Position numbers and translations under genes: made by a program
Source: Streptomyces sp. Root431
Lineage (GTDB): Bacteria; Actinomycetota; Actinomycetes; Streptomycetales; Streptomycetaceae
Direction of reading: 5' to 3'
Assembly (NCBI RefSeq): GCF_001426585.1
Contig: NZ_LMEI01000009.1
Coordinates: 258,694 to 322,693 of the forward strand
Length of the DNA stretch: 64,000 nucleotides
Shown here: piece after piece, positions 1-7,791 of the stretch
Numbering within the stretch: the stretch's first letter is position 1
How the letters are laid out: each line of letters starts with the position of its first letter
The notes under the pieces: model-generated
The model's input: the letters and a program-made list of their open reading frames with translations, nothing else
Told to the model about the DNA's origin: nothing
Databases searched by the model: none

Positions 1-1023
1 GACGGCGAGGACGGCCCGGTCGAAGGCACCGGTCCGTTCGAGTTCGCGGACGGCGAGGCCGGCCTGGGCTGCCAGGGGAAGCTCGTCCGCGAAGGCGGCG
101 GGCAGCGCGGAGGGTATGTAGACGCGGACCGGGTCGCGGGCGGCCCGGCCGGTCCAGGCGGTGAGGGCGGAGCGGGTGGGCGTGGAACCGGTGAAGTTGC
201 GGCCCTGGTAGCCGAGGTCCTGCCAGGGGATGAGGGAGCCGGGGCCGCCGGAGACATGGCGGGACGCGGGGCGCCGGATGCCGTCCTTGGTGCCCCCGTT
301 GGTGGCCTCGGCGATGCGGTCGGCGATGTCGACGACGCCCCGGTCGAAGACGACGTCGCGGACTCCGACGAGGACGACCAGGGCGGAGAGGGCCGCGCCG
401 ACGGCGAAGGCCACGGGCCGCGGCAGGAGCCTGCCGAGGAAGCGGATCAGGGTGACGGCCCCGAGGCGTACGGAGCGGGCCACGAGGAGCGCGGCGAGGA
501 GAAGGCCGAGGGCGATCAGCGCGATCATCGGCGTGTGCCAGGTGAGGGTGGGCGGGAGGCCCTGGAGGACCCGGAGCTGACGCTGCATCCGGGCGCTCTC
601 GGAGATGAGCCAGACGGCGAGGACCGGGCTGAGCAGCCAGTACGCCTGCCAGCAGCGGGTGCGGACCCGCTCGCCGGGGCGCCGGCGCACGAGGACGCGG
701 AAGAGCCAGGCGAGTGTGGAGCCGAGGGCGTAGCCGATGGCGGCGGTGATGCCGCCGACGATCCCCTGGAGGAACCAGGGGCGGGGCACGAGCGAGGGCG
801 TGAGGCTCGACCAGAAGAAGACGGTGGCTAAGCAGAGCGCGGTGAGGTCGGGCCAGCGGCGGATGCGGTACGCGGGGTCCGGGCGGTCCCAGTAGGGGCG
901 CCGCGCGAAGTCGAGGAGCCGGGCGGCGGCTCCGGCGCCGGTGGTCGCGCCGGTGCCGGGGCCCGGGCCGGACGCGGGTCCGGCGGACCGATCGGGGCTG
1001 GTTTTCCGGTCGGTCGAGGTCAT
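1..1023 (-). CDS. alpha/beta-hydrolase-family membrane protein, 3' part beyond the window
   Basis: The first 341 codons are present; the C-terminus lies outside the window. After a Pro/Gly-rich 40-residue N-terminus come hydrophobic segments at about residues 62-80, 85-110, 130-145 and 165-185, with an SLVPRPWFLQG motif near residue 76. The motif and segment order resemble the N-terminal membrane domain found with the alpha/beta-hydrolase family PF10081/PF15420; that assignment is from memory. The visible soluble part includes WQDLGYQGRNF and RVYIPSALP, typical of the start of the hydrolase domain. The catalytic region cannot be judged. The ATG start has a GAGG-type site about 9 bases upstream. 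Substrate unknown. Confidence 0.75.
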   Translation of the reverse strand, partial: MTSTDRKTSPDRSAGPASGPGPGTGATTGAGAAARLLDFARRPYWDRPDPAYRIRRWPDLTALCLATVFFWSSLTPSLVPRPWFLQGIVGGITAAIGYALGSTLAWLFRVLVRRRPGERVRTRCWQAYWLLSPVLAVWLISESARMQRQLRVLQGLPPTLTWHTPMIALIALGLLLAALLVARSVRLGAVTLIRFLGRLLPRPVAFAVGAALSALVVLVGVRDVVFDRGVVDIADRIAEATNGGTKDGIRRPASRHVSGGPGSLIPWQDLGYQGRNFTGSTPTRSALTAWTGRAARDPVRVYIPSALPAAFADELPLAAQAGLAVRELERTGAFDRAVLAV

Positions 1024-1089
1024 CGGATCAGCCTCGTACGTCCGTACACCGGTCCGCAAATCTTTTCTCCGCCGGGTCCGCGTCAGGCC

Positions 1090-1176
1090 CGTGGTCGGGT
1101 CCGTGCCGGGGCCCGTGGCCGGGTCCGCGTCGCACCCGTGGTCGGGCCCGTGGTCGGGTCCGTGGTCGGGTCCGTG
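1090..1176. repeat. degenerate 12-bp tandem repeats
   Basis: Seven or so copies of CGTGGTCGGGTC and variants lie in the gap between two minus-strand genes. Copies at 1149-1160 and 1161-1172 are identical. One 11-base unit breaks the phase near 1126. No coding role is seen. It sits downstream of the 50-residue gene and upstream of the hydrolase-family gene, so it could affect read-through or simply be slippage-prone DNA. Confidence 0.8.
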
Positions 1177-1179
1177 CCG

Positions 1180-1332
1180 TCAGCGGGCGGTGTCCTCCCG
1201 GGGGACGGGCGGCTCGGTCACCGGGGCGGGTGTCGGTTCGGCGGGCTCGGCGGAGCGGCGGTCGGTGCGCTGGGCACGGGAGGCCTCGGCGCGCAGGAGG
1301 GCCTGGAGGACGGCGTACGGGTCGACGGGCAT
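1180..1332 (-). CDS. small conserved-looking protein, 50 residues
   Basis: The ATG start is preceded by GAGGAG at good spacing, which makes this short frame convincing. The protein begins MPVDPYAVLQALLRAEASRA, an amphipathic helix, then a Pro/Glu/Thr-rich tail ending PREDTAR. There is no signal peptide or membrane segment. Small proteins with this MxxDPYAVLxALLRAEA start are common in Streptomyces (memory), but I know no function. It lies in the same direction as the genes around it, with a 59-base gap to the next upstream frame, and could be co-transcribed with it. Confidence 0.7.
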   Translation of the reverse strand: MPVDPYAVLQALLRAEASRAQRTDRRSAEPAEPTPAPVTEPPVPREDTAR

Positions 1333-1391
1333 GGCTGAACTCCTCGTGGGGGGGGTGATGTGGGGGCGTGCTGCCGGGAGGTGCGGACCTC

Positions 1392-1775
1392 TCAGCAGCG
1401 CATCACCTCGCGCCGGGGCGCGCCGCCGCGCGGGGCGGGTACGGGAGCGGGGCCGGTGGTACGGGAGCGCCGTCGGGCGGTACGGCGGCGGCGCGCCGGG
1501 GCGGGCCGGACGCGCGTGCGGTGCCGCCTGGCGCGGCCGGGGAGTCCCGCCTCGGCGGCGGCCGGGTCGACCGTCTCGCCGCCCGTGTCGGAGGCCGGGG
1601 CGGCGGCAGCGGCGCGGAGCTCGGCGCCGCCGGGGAGGGCGTTGGCCGTGCCCGCGCCGAAGAGGGCGGTGAGGATCAGGAGGAGCGCGACCCACCGGTG
1701 TGCGCGCGGCGCGGGGCGCGTCCGGCGGCCCGCCGGGATGGCGGGTTCCGCGGTCGGCTCGGGCACGGGGCTCAC
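1392..1775 (-). CDS. hypothetical single-pass membrane or secreted basic protein
   Basis: A 127-residue frame starting with GTG; the ribosome site is weak. Residues 28-46 form one hydrophobic segment (WVALLLILTALFGAGTANA) after a basic N-terminus, so it is either a signal peptide with an ANA-type cleavage site or a membrane anchor. The rest is Ala/Pro/Arg-rich low complexity with an extremely basic 70-100 region. No family recognised. Codon composition is consistent with coding, but the low complexity leaves a real chance it is spurious. Confidence 0.5.
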   Translation of the reverse strand: MSPVPEPTAEPAIPAGRRTRPAPRAHRWVALLLILTALFGAGTANALPGGAELRAAAAAPASDTGGETVDPAAAEAGLPGRARRHRTRVRPAPARRRRTARRRSRTTGPAPVPAPRGGAPRREVMRC

Positions 1776-1841
1776 GGAGATGCGTACTGCCCCGCCGGGG
1801 CGGGTGCGGGACGCTCCGGAGCCGAGATCCGCCCGGGCGGC

Positions 1842-3290
1842 CTACGCCTCGGGCCCCGGATTCACCGCACCGGCCGCGCGCTGCTTGCGGGCCGACATCC
1901 ACGCGTAGACGAGCACGCCGGCGAAGAGGAAGAGGACGCCCTGGTAGACGGCGGCGTAGCCGGAGCCGGCGACGAGCCAGAGGGAGAAGCCGAAGGCGGC
2001 GAGGGCGAGGACGGCGTCGCGGACGAGGCGGGAGCGGTGGACGCGGTCGGCCTGCCCGGAGATCAGGAAGTAGAGCTGCGCGGCGGTGGACAGGAGGTAC
2101 GGGACGGTGGCGGTGAAGGTGGTGACGAGGACGAGGATCTCGAAGACGCCCTGTGTGCCGGCCGTGTAGTTGTAGACGGTGAGCAGGGAGGCGAGGACGA
2201 CGGTCACGCCGACGCCGACCGTCGGGACGCCGCGCCGCTTGTGGGCGAAGACCTTCGGGAAGAGTCCGTCGCGGGCGGCCGCGTACGGGGTCTGGGCGCT
2301 GAGCAGCGTCCAGCCGTTGAGCGCGCCGACCATGGAGACGAGCGCCATGCAGGCGATGGCGGTTCCGCCCCAGGAGCCGCCGAACATGACGTTCACCGCG
2401 TCCGAGAAGGGGGCGGAGGAGTCGACGAGCCGGTCGTGGGGGACGGTGCCGAAGACGGAGAGCGTGCCGAGGAGGTAGATCGCGGCGGCGCCGAGCGTGC
2501 CGAGGATGGTGGCGCGGCCGACGTTGCGCCGGGGGTCGCGGACCTCGCCCGCGCTGACGGCGGCGGACTCGACGCCGAGGTAGCTGAAGAGCAGGATCGC
2601 GGCGGAGGCGGAGACCGCGCCGAGGGCGCTGCCCTCGCTCGCCTGGAAGGGCCCGAGGTTGGCGCTGTCGAAGAAGAACAGGCCGCCGACGGCGACGAGC
2701 AGCAGCGGCACGAACTTGAGGACGGTCGCCACGAGCTGCACGGCGCCGACGTACCGGGTGCCGGCGAGGTTGGCGAGGGCCGGGAGCCACTGGAGGACGA
2801 GCGCGGCGGCGATGGTGGCGGCCTTCGACTCGTGGACGGGGATCAGGACGTCGAGGTAGCCGACGGCGGCGACGGCGAGGGCCGCGTTGGAGACCCAGGT
2901 GGTGATCCAGTACGACCAGGCCGCCAGGAATCCGGCGAAGTCGCCGAAGGCCTCGCGGGCGTACACGTAGGGTCCGCCGGTCATCGGGAGGCGGCGGGCG
3001 AGGCGGCCGAAGACGAGGGCGAGGGCGATCGCGCCGAGGGTGAGGACGCCGAAGGCGACGAGGCTGATCGTGCCGTAGGGGGCGACGGAGGCGGGCAGCA
3101 GGAAGATGCCGCCGCCGATGATGTTGCCCATGACGAGGGCGGTCGCGACGGGGAGTCCGAAGCGCCGGGCGTGCCGGCTCGCGGGAGCGGAGCCGGGTCC
3201 GGCGGGAGCCGTGTCGGGTCCGATGGGAGCGGTATCGCGTCCGGCGGGAGCGGTGTCGCGTCCGGTCTGTGGAGTTGTGGCCGTGCTCAT
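1842..3290 (-). CDS. APC-superfamily amino acid permease
   Basis: The product (482 residues) is a multi-pass inner-membrane amino-acid or polyamine transporter. The APC signature GNIIGGGIFLLPAS lies at the first membrane helix, followed by about twelve hydrophobic segments; MTGGPYVYAREAFG marks the helix 2-3 region. Length and motifs fit the AdiC/YjdE basic amino acid/polyamine antiporter group; the substrate is inferred only loosely. I chose the ATG that follows GGAAGG by about 11 bases; another ATG lies 36 bases upstream. The first 40 residues are a repeated GRDTAPAG-type low-complexity leader encoded by imperfect tandem DNA repeats near 3180-3270, unusual for the family. Confidence 0.88.
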   Translation of the reverse strand: MSTATTPQTGRDTAPAGRDTAPIGPDTAPAGPGSAPASRHARRFGLPVATALVMGNIIGGGIFLLPASVAPYGTISLVAFGVLTLGAIALALVFGRLARRLPMTGGPYVYAREAFGDFAGFLAAWSYWITTWVSNAALAVAAVGYLDVLIPVHESKAATIAAALVLQWLPALANLAGTRYVGAVQLVATVLKFVPLLLVAVGGLFFFDSANLGPFQASEGSALGAVSASAAILLFSYLGVESAAVSAGEVRDPRRNVGRATILGTLGAAAIYLLGTLSVFGTVPHDRLVDSSAPFSDAVNVMFGGSWGGTAIACMALVSMVGALNGWTLLSAQTPYAAARDGLFPKVFAHKRRGVPTVGVGVTVVLASLLTVYNYTAGTQGVFEILVLVTTFTATVPYLLSTAAQLYFLISGQADRVHRSRLVRDAVLALAAFGFSLWLVAGSGYAAVYQGVLFLFAGVLVYAWMSARKQRAAGAVNPGPEA

Positions 3291-3355
3291 GGGGTGGTGC
3301 GCCTTCCGTCGTACAAGCGCGGACATCGTCCGGTAACGACGAACAAGCGTCCAAA

Positions 3356-5509
3356 TCAGCGGTTTTTGTCCCGTGCGACCCCGTCACCAACCGGAAGATC
3401 TGATTCCGATCGGCGGGTGGGCGGGGAAATCTCCAGCGCCGGTCCCAGCGGCACCTGCGGGCCCGCGGACTCGCGCAGCCAGCGCCGCAGCACCCGGTGG
3501 ACCCGCTCCGCGCCGACCAGCTCCTCCCCCGCGCCGACCGGCGCCGACAGCTCCGGCGGAGACAGCAGGAAGGGGTGCGACTGCTCGCCGCCGAGCCCGC
3601 CGTGCGAGCCGATCTGCTCCTCGAAGGCGTGCACGGTGCCGGTCGCCGGGTCGTACATCGAGTTGACCATGACGTCCGCGACGTGCGGGAAGCCGTCCGT
3701 ACGGCGCACGGCGTCCGCCGCGCCCCGCCCGAAGACGGCCAGCGGCCCCTCGTCCGCGAGCTCCGCGACCGGCACCTCCACGCCGTCGCGGCCGAGGACG
3801 AGCGAGCCGTGCTCGGCACTCGCCACGAGCACGAAGCCGACGCCCGGGTGGTGGGCGAGGGTGCGCAGGAGCGCCGGGTGGCGGCGGTCGATCTCCTCGC
3901 GGGTCATCCGGTGCGGCACGTCGGGGAAGGAGATCAGACCGAGGTTGCCCGAGGCGAGGACCACCGGCTCGGACGGCTTGGCCGGCAGCTCGCGCGCCGT
4001 CTCGCCGTTCTCGTCCAGCGGCCGGTGCAGGGCGCTGCGCAGCGCGTCCCTGGCCGCGTCGCGCGCCTCGGAACCGCTGCGGGTGCGCCGGACGCGGCGC
4101 GGCACCGGCAGCCCGCACCCGGCCCGTACGAGCTCCTTGAGCGAGAGCCCGTACGCCGACTCGAAGGTCTCCCCCGGGCTCTGCCCGTGGTCGGAGAGGA
4201 GCACGATCCGGTAGGGCCGCGGGGCGTGCTCGGCGACGGTCGCGATCAGCGCGATCGCGCGGTCGAGGCGGCGCAGTACCTGGTCGGTGTCCCGGCCGTG
4301 CGGGCCGGAGTGGTGCGCCACCTCGTCGTACGCGACGAGGTCGGCGTAGACCGCGGTCCGCCCGGCCAGCATGTCCCCCATCACGGCGGCGACCACCACG
4401 TCCCGCTCGACGACCGTCGCGAAGGCGCGGACGAAGGGGTACGTGCCGCCGCGCGAGACCCGCGGGGTGTCGCGGCGCAGCAGCGCCCGCGTCGACTGGC
4501 ACATCTCGCGGACGCACTCGGTGACGAGCGAGCCGGCGGTGCGGACCGCGTTGGCCGGGTCGGAGAAGTAGGCGAAGTAGCCGGCCCGGGAGCGGTTGCG
4601 CCGGCCGCGCCGGGCGGCCATCGACAGGACCAGGGCGAGCTGGTCCGCGCCGCCGCTGAAGAGGTTGCCGCGGGATGCGCCGTCGACGGTCAGCAGCCCG
4701 CCGTCCCCGGTGCGGCGCACGGCCCGCCGCTGGAGCTCCAGGGCGCTCGCGGGGCGGTTGGACACCATGAGCCGGCCGGTGTCCTTCTCGTACCAGCGGA
4801 AGGCGGGCACATCCTCGTTGGAGCCGTGCAGGATGCCGAGCTGGCTGGCGCCGGTCTGGCTGGACCAGTCGGTGCGCCAGGGGGTGAGCCGGTGGCCCGC
4901 GTCGAGCCAGCCGGCGACGGTCGGCATGAGCCCGTCGGCGACGGCGGCGCGCAGCACGTGGTGGCCGACGCCGTCGAGCTGGAGGAAGACGGTGCCGGGG
5001 TCGGCCTCCGGCGGGTCGCCGGGGTCGCGGGGCCGGGTGCGGCCGGTGAGCCGGTAGAGGCGGCGGCGGTAGGCGTCGTCGTCGCGGACGGCGAGCGCCG
5101 TGGAGGTCGCGGAGGCGACGGCGGACATGACGGCGGCGACCACGACGGCCGTCTCGGGGTTGGCGGCGCCGCGCCCGTCGGGGATCAGCCAGAGCGCGAC
5201 GAGCAGCAGCGAGCCGTTGAGGAAGAAGACCAGCACGCCGAGGACGAGCGCCGGGACGAGGAGGAGGGCACGGACGATCAGCGGCCACACGAGTGCGCCG
5301 AGCAGACCGAAGACGCCCGCTGCGGTGGCGGCGGTGACGGCCGTCCTCGTCATGCTGTCGCCGTCGGCGGACTGGAGTTCGAAGTCGGGCAGCAGTCCGG
5401 CGAGCGCGAGCATGGTGAGGGTGGACACGGCCCAGACCACGGTCATCCGCATCACCGCGTTCCCCGCGGTCCGCCAGCCGCCGGCGCCACCCCATCGCCC
5501 GTCTCCCAC
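3356..5509 (-). CDS. membrane-anchored holin-like / type I phosphodiesterase protein
   Basis: A 717-residue fusion. Residues about 10-140 carry four membrane segments resembling the phage holin family 4 fold; the remainder is an alkaline-phosphatase-superfamily phosphodiesterase/nucleotide pyrophosphatase domain. Metal and catalytic positions are visible: FLQLDGVG (Asp), SSQTGAS (Thr nucleophile), YDEVAHHSG (Asp, His), LLSDHGQSPG (Asp-His) and GSHGG (His). The catalytic domain should face the cell exterior. I chose a GTG start because AAAGGTGA sits 7 bases upstream; an in-frame start 45 bases further up lacks such a site. The substrate is unknown. Confidence 0.85.
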   Translation of the reverse strand: MGDGRWGGAGGWRTAGNAVMRMTVVWAVSTLTMLALAGLLPDFELQSADGDSMTRTAVTAATAAGVFGLLGALVWPLIVRALLLVPALVLGVLVFFLNGSLLLVALWLIPDGRGAANPETAVVVAAVMSAVASATSTALAVRDDDAYRRRLYRLTGRTRPRDPGDPPEADPGTVFLQLDGVGHHVLRAAVADGLMPTVAGWLDAGHRLTPWRTDWSSQTGASQLGILHGSNEDVPAFRWYEKDTGRLMVSNRPASALELQRRAVRRTGDGGLLTVDGASRGNLFSGGADQLALVLSMAARRGRRNRSRAGYFAYFSDPANAVRTAGSLVTECVREMCQSTRALLRRDTPRVSRGGTYPFVRAFATVVERDVVVAAVMGDMLAGRTAVYADLVAYDEVAHHSGPHGRDTDQVLRRLDRAIALIATVAEHAPRPYRIVLLSDHGQSPGETFESAYGLSLKELVRAGCGLPVPRRVRRTRSGSEARDAARDALRSALHRPLDENGETARELPAKPSEPVVLASGNLGLISFPDVPHRMTREEIDRRHPALLRTLAHHPGVGFVLVASAEHGSLVLGRDGVEVPVAELADEGPLAVFGRGAADAVRRTDGFPHVADVMVNSMYDPATGTVHAFEEQIGSHGGLGGEQSHPFLLSPPELSAPVGAGEELVGAERVHRVLRRWLRESAGPQVPLGPALEISPPTRRSESDLPVGDGVARDKNR

Positions 5510-5674
5510 GCCCGATTCACCTTTCGCCCGTTTCCTTCCCCAAGCGTGGCACAACGCCCACGGTCAAGGCGGAAAACGGGTGACGGCGGAAGGCCCGGGT
5601 GTGTCAGGTCGCGTGCCTGTGCGCCGCACGGTGCGGAAGGGGCGGGAGGAGTCGTACCCCGCGATGGCGAAGGG

Positions 5675-6079
5675 TCAGGAGCCGTCGTACCCGGCGGTGG
5701 GCATCGAGAGCCGGCGGTGGACGCCGGCCTTCGCCGCCGTGTCGTACGCCGGTTCGTCGAGGCCGACGGTCTCGACCCGCACCCCGCGGCGCTCGCACTC
5801 GGCGCGGAAGCCCGGCACCGAGGTCAGCGCCCGCGCGAGGACCCGCTCGTTGGCGGCGACGAAGAGGTCGACCTCGCCCGCCTCCACGTCCTCCCACAGG
5901 GCCGCGTGGTCGGGACGGATGCCGTAGAAGAGCAGCCGGCGGGCGAGTACGTACCCCTTGTCGACGGCCCAGCGGGCGCACAGCTCGTGCTGGCCGCGCG
6001 TGTCCACCAGGAAAGGGTCGCTGTCCAGCTCTTCGAGCGGGGTGAGGCTGGCGATCGCCGCCACCCGAACGTCGTCCAT
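5675..6079 (-). CDS. hypothetical protein resembling a serine-recombinase N-terminal fold without the catalytic serine motif
   Basis: The product has 134 residues. The stretch from DTRGQHELCARWA through the GY turn, GIRPDHAALWEDV, AGEVDLFVA, NERVLARAL and RRGVRVETV follows the residue order of the resolvase catalytic domain (Q-rich helix, RP loop, vDxlvv strand, DRxxR-like region, GVxxxxV strand). The YxRVS nucleophile motif is replaced by AAIASLTPLEE, and no DNA-binding C-domain follows, so recombinase activity is not expected. Homologous Streptomyces proteins are annotated only as hypothetical (memory). It is a lone gene, divergent from the next operon. Confidence 0.7.
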   Translation of the reverse strand: MDDVRVAAIASLTPLEELDSDPFLVDTRGQHELCARWAVDKGYVLARRLLFYGIRPDHAALWEDVEAGEVDLFVAANERVLARALTSVPGFRAECERRGVRVETVGLDEPAYDTAAKAGVHRRLSMPTAGYDGS

Positions 6080-6117
6080 GGACCGACCCTACTGGGGAAC
6101 GGGACGGCCGAACATCC

Positions 6118-6135
6118 TCCGGAGCACGCTCCGGA
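6118..6135. promoter_or_regulatory. inverted repeat plus direct repeat upstream of the MBL-DedA operon
   Basis: TCCGGAG-N4-CTCCGGA lies at 6118-6135, about 95 bases upstream of the metallo-hydrolase gene and 38 bases from the divergent gene start. A GTTACGGA direct repeat follows at about 6147-6162. This could be an operator for either divergent promoter, but no family consensus is recognised. Confidence 0.35.
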
Positions 6136-6229
6136 CATTTACCCTCGTTACGGAGTTACGGAACGGTCGCGGACATCGGGACGCGGCGGCCGGAGCCCGG
6201 GGGCGGTAGGCGGAGAAACGGAAGGCGGC

Positions 6230-7009
6230 ATGCCGGTGGAGGTCACCTGGTGGGGTCACGCGACCTGCACGGTCGAGGACTCCGGGGTCCGCTTCCTCAC
6301 CGACCCGCTGTTCGCGCGGCGCCTCGCGCACCTGCGGCGGCGGCGCGGCGAACTGCCGTCGCCCGAGGCCGCCCGCGCCGAGGCCGTCCTCGTCTCGCAC
6401 CTGCACGCCGACCACCTGCACCTGCCCTCGCTGGCCCGGCTCGCGCCGGGGACCCGGATCGTCGTGCCGCGCGGCGCGCCCGCCGCCGTACCGGGGCTGC
6501 GCAGGCTCGACGGGAACGGGCTTCGGCTCACCGAGGTGGAGCCGGGCGACACGGTGACGGTCGAGGGCGTGACGGTACGGGTCGTGCCGGCGCTCCACGA
6601 CGGGCGGCGGCTGCCGCTCGGACCGCACCGCTCCCCCGCCCTCGGGTACGTCGTCGAGGGCGAGGCGCGGACGTACTTCGCCGGGGACACGGGTCTCTTC
6701 GACGGGATGGCCGAGGCGGTGGGCCCGGTGGACGTGGCGCTGCTGCCGGTGGGCGGCTGGGGGCCGTACCTGGGCCACGGCCACCTCGACGCCGGCCGGG
6801 CGGCCGAGGCGCTCGCCGCACTGTCACCCGCGGCGGCGGTGCCCGTGCACTACGGCACGTACTGGCCGATCGGGCTCGACGGGGTCCGGCCGCACGAGTT
6901 CCACGCGCCGGGGGACGAGTTCGTCCGGCACGCGGCACGGCTCGCGCCGAAGGTGGCGGTGCACCTGCTGGCCCACGGCGAGCGGGTGCGGCCGGAGGTC
7001 GCCCGGTGA
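6230..7009 (+). CDS. MBL-fold metal-dependent hydrolase
   Basis: The 259-residue protein is a cytosolic metallo-beta-lactamase-fold hydrolase of the UlaG-like type. WWGHATCTVE opens the fold, SHLHADHLH supplies the HxHxDH metal ligands, AGDTGLF contributes the bridging Asp, and PVHYGTYWP supplies the late His. The ATG follows GGAAGG at proper spacing. Its stop overlaps the GTG of the DedA gene, so the two are translationally coupled. The substrate is unknown. Confidence 0.88.
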   Translation: MPVEVTWWGHATCTVEDSGVRFLTDPLFARRLAHLRRRRGELPSPEAARAEAVLVSHLHADHLHLPSLARLAPGTRIVVPRGAPAAVPGLRRLDGNGLRLTEVEPGDTVTVEGVTVRVVPALHDGRRLPLGPHRSPALGYVVEGEARTYFAGDTGLFDGMAEAVGPVDVALLPVGGWGPYLGHGHLDAGRAAEALAALSPAAAVPVHYGTYWPIGLDGVRPHEFHAPGDEFVRHAARLAPKVAVHLLAHGERVRPEVAR

Positions 7010-7791
7010 TCGACGGACTCGTCCGGATCGCCGGGGCGGTGCGCGAGCTGCCGCCCGAGTCGACGCAGCAGGCCGTCGGCTACCCCTCGCTGTTCCTGCT
7101 CGTGGCGCTCGGCGCGCTGGTGCCGGTCGTGCCGACGGGCGCCATCGTCAGCTCGGCGGCGGTGGTCGCCTTCCACCAGACCTCGCCGCTGTCACTGCTC
7201 TTCGTCTTCCTCGTGGCGGCCTTCGCCGCCTTCCTGGGGGACATCGCGCTGTACTGGCTCGGACAGCGCGGCGTCCGCTCCCGGAACGGCTCGCGGTGGC
7301 TGGCCGCGCTGCGGGGCCGGGTGACGCCGGAGCGGCTCGCGCAGGCGCAGGAGCGGCTCGACAGCCATCAGGTGTCGGTGCTCGTGCTGTCCCGGCTGGT
7401 GCCGGCCGGGCGGATCCCGGTGATGCTCGCGTGCCTGCTCGCGGAGATGCCGCTGCGGCGCTTCGCACGCGGGGACGCGGTGGCGTGCCTGGCGTGGGCG
7501 GCGACGTACCAGCTGATCGGGATCCTGGGCGGTTCGCTCTTCCCGGAGCCGTGGCAGGGGGTCGTGGCGGCGGTGGGCCTCACGGTGCTGTTCAGCGCGG
7601 CCCCGGCGCTGTGGCGGCGGATACGGGGGTCTTCGGGGAGCGGCGCGGGGTCCTCGGGAGCTTCGGTTGACTCGGACGCCTCAGGCGGCTCGGGTGCCTC
7701 AGGCAGCTCGGGCAGCTCGGGTGCTTCAGGCAGCTCGGGCGGCTCGGGTGCCTCGGGCCCTTCAGGGGCTTCAGGGAGCGAGCACTCGTGA
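7006..7791 (+). CDS. DedA-family (VTT domain) membrane protein with Ser/Gly tail
   Basis: The 261-residue integral membrane protein belongs to the DedA/SNARE-associated family. YPSLFLLVALGALVPVVPTG and GDIALYWLGQRG are family hallmarks, and SRLVPAGRIPVMLACL matches the conserved Arg-containing re-entrant region. Family members act as lipid scramblases or flippases, for example for undecaprenyl phosphate; which lipid applies here is inferred. GTG overlaps the upstream stop by four bases. The last 50 residues are an SGASGSSG-type low-complexity tail made by short DNA repeats, extra to the family. Its 3' end overlaps the convergent gene by 21 bases. Confidence 0.87.
   Translation: MIDGLVRIAGAVRELPPESTQQAVGYPSLFLLVALGALVPVVPTGAIVSSAAVVAFHQTSPLSLLFVFLVAAFAAFLGDIALYWLGQRGVRSRNGSRWLAALRGRVTPERLAQAQERLDSHQVSVLVLSRLVPAGRIPVMLACLLAEMPLRRFARGDAVACLAWAATYQLIGILGGSLFPEPWQGVVAAVGLTVLFSAAPALWRRIRGSSGSGAGSSGASVDSDASGGSGASGSSGSSGASGSSGGSGASGPSGASGSEHS
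7637..7785 (+). repeat. Ser/Gly-coding short tandem repeats
   Basis: Variants of TCGGGTGCCTCAGGC and related hexameric units repeat through the 3' end of the DedA gene. They encode the Ser/Gly tail and look like products of slippage. The repeat edge also supplies the last codons of the convergent gene. Confidence 0.75.

Noticed and set aside
3497-6229. Long plus-strand extension in front of the first MBL hydrolase
   Set aside because: The extension is an Arg/Gly/Val-rich shadow of the phosphodiesterase gene. The hydrolase start has its own GGAAGG site.
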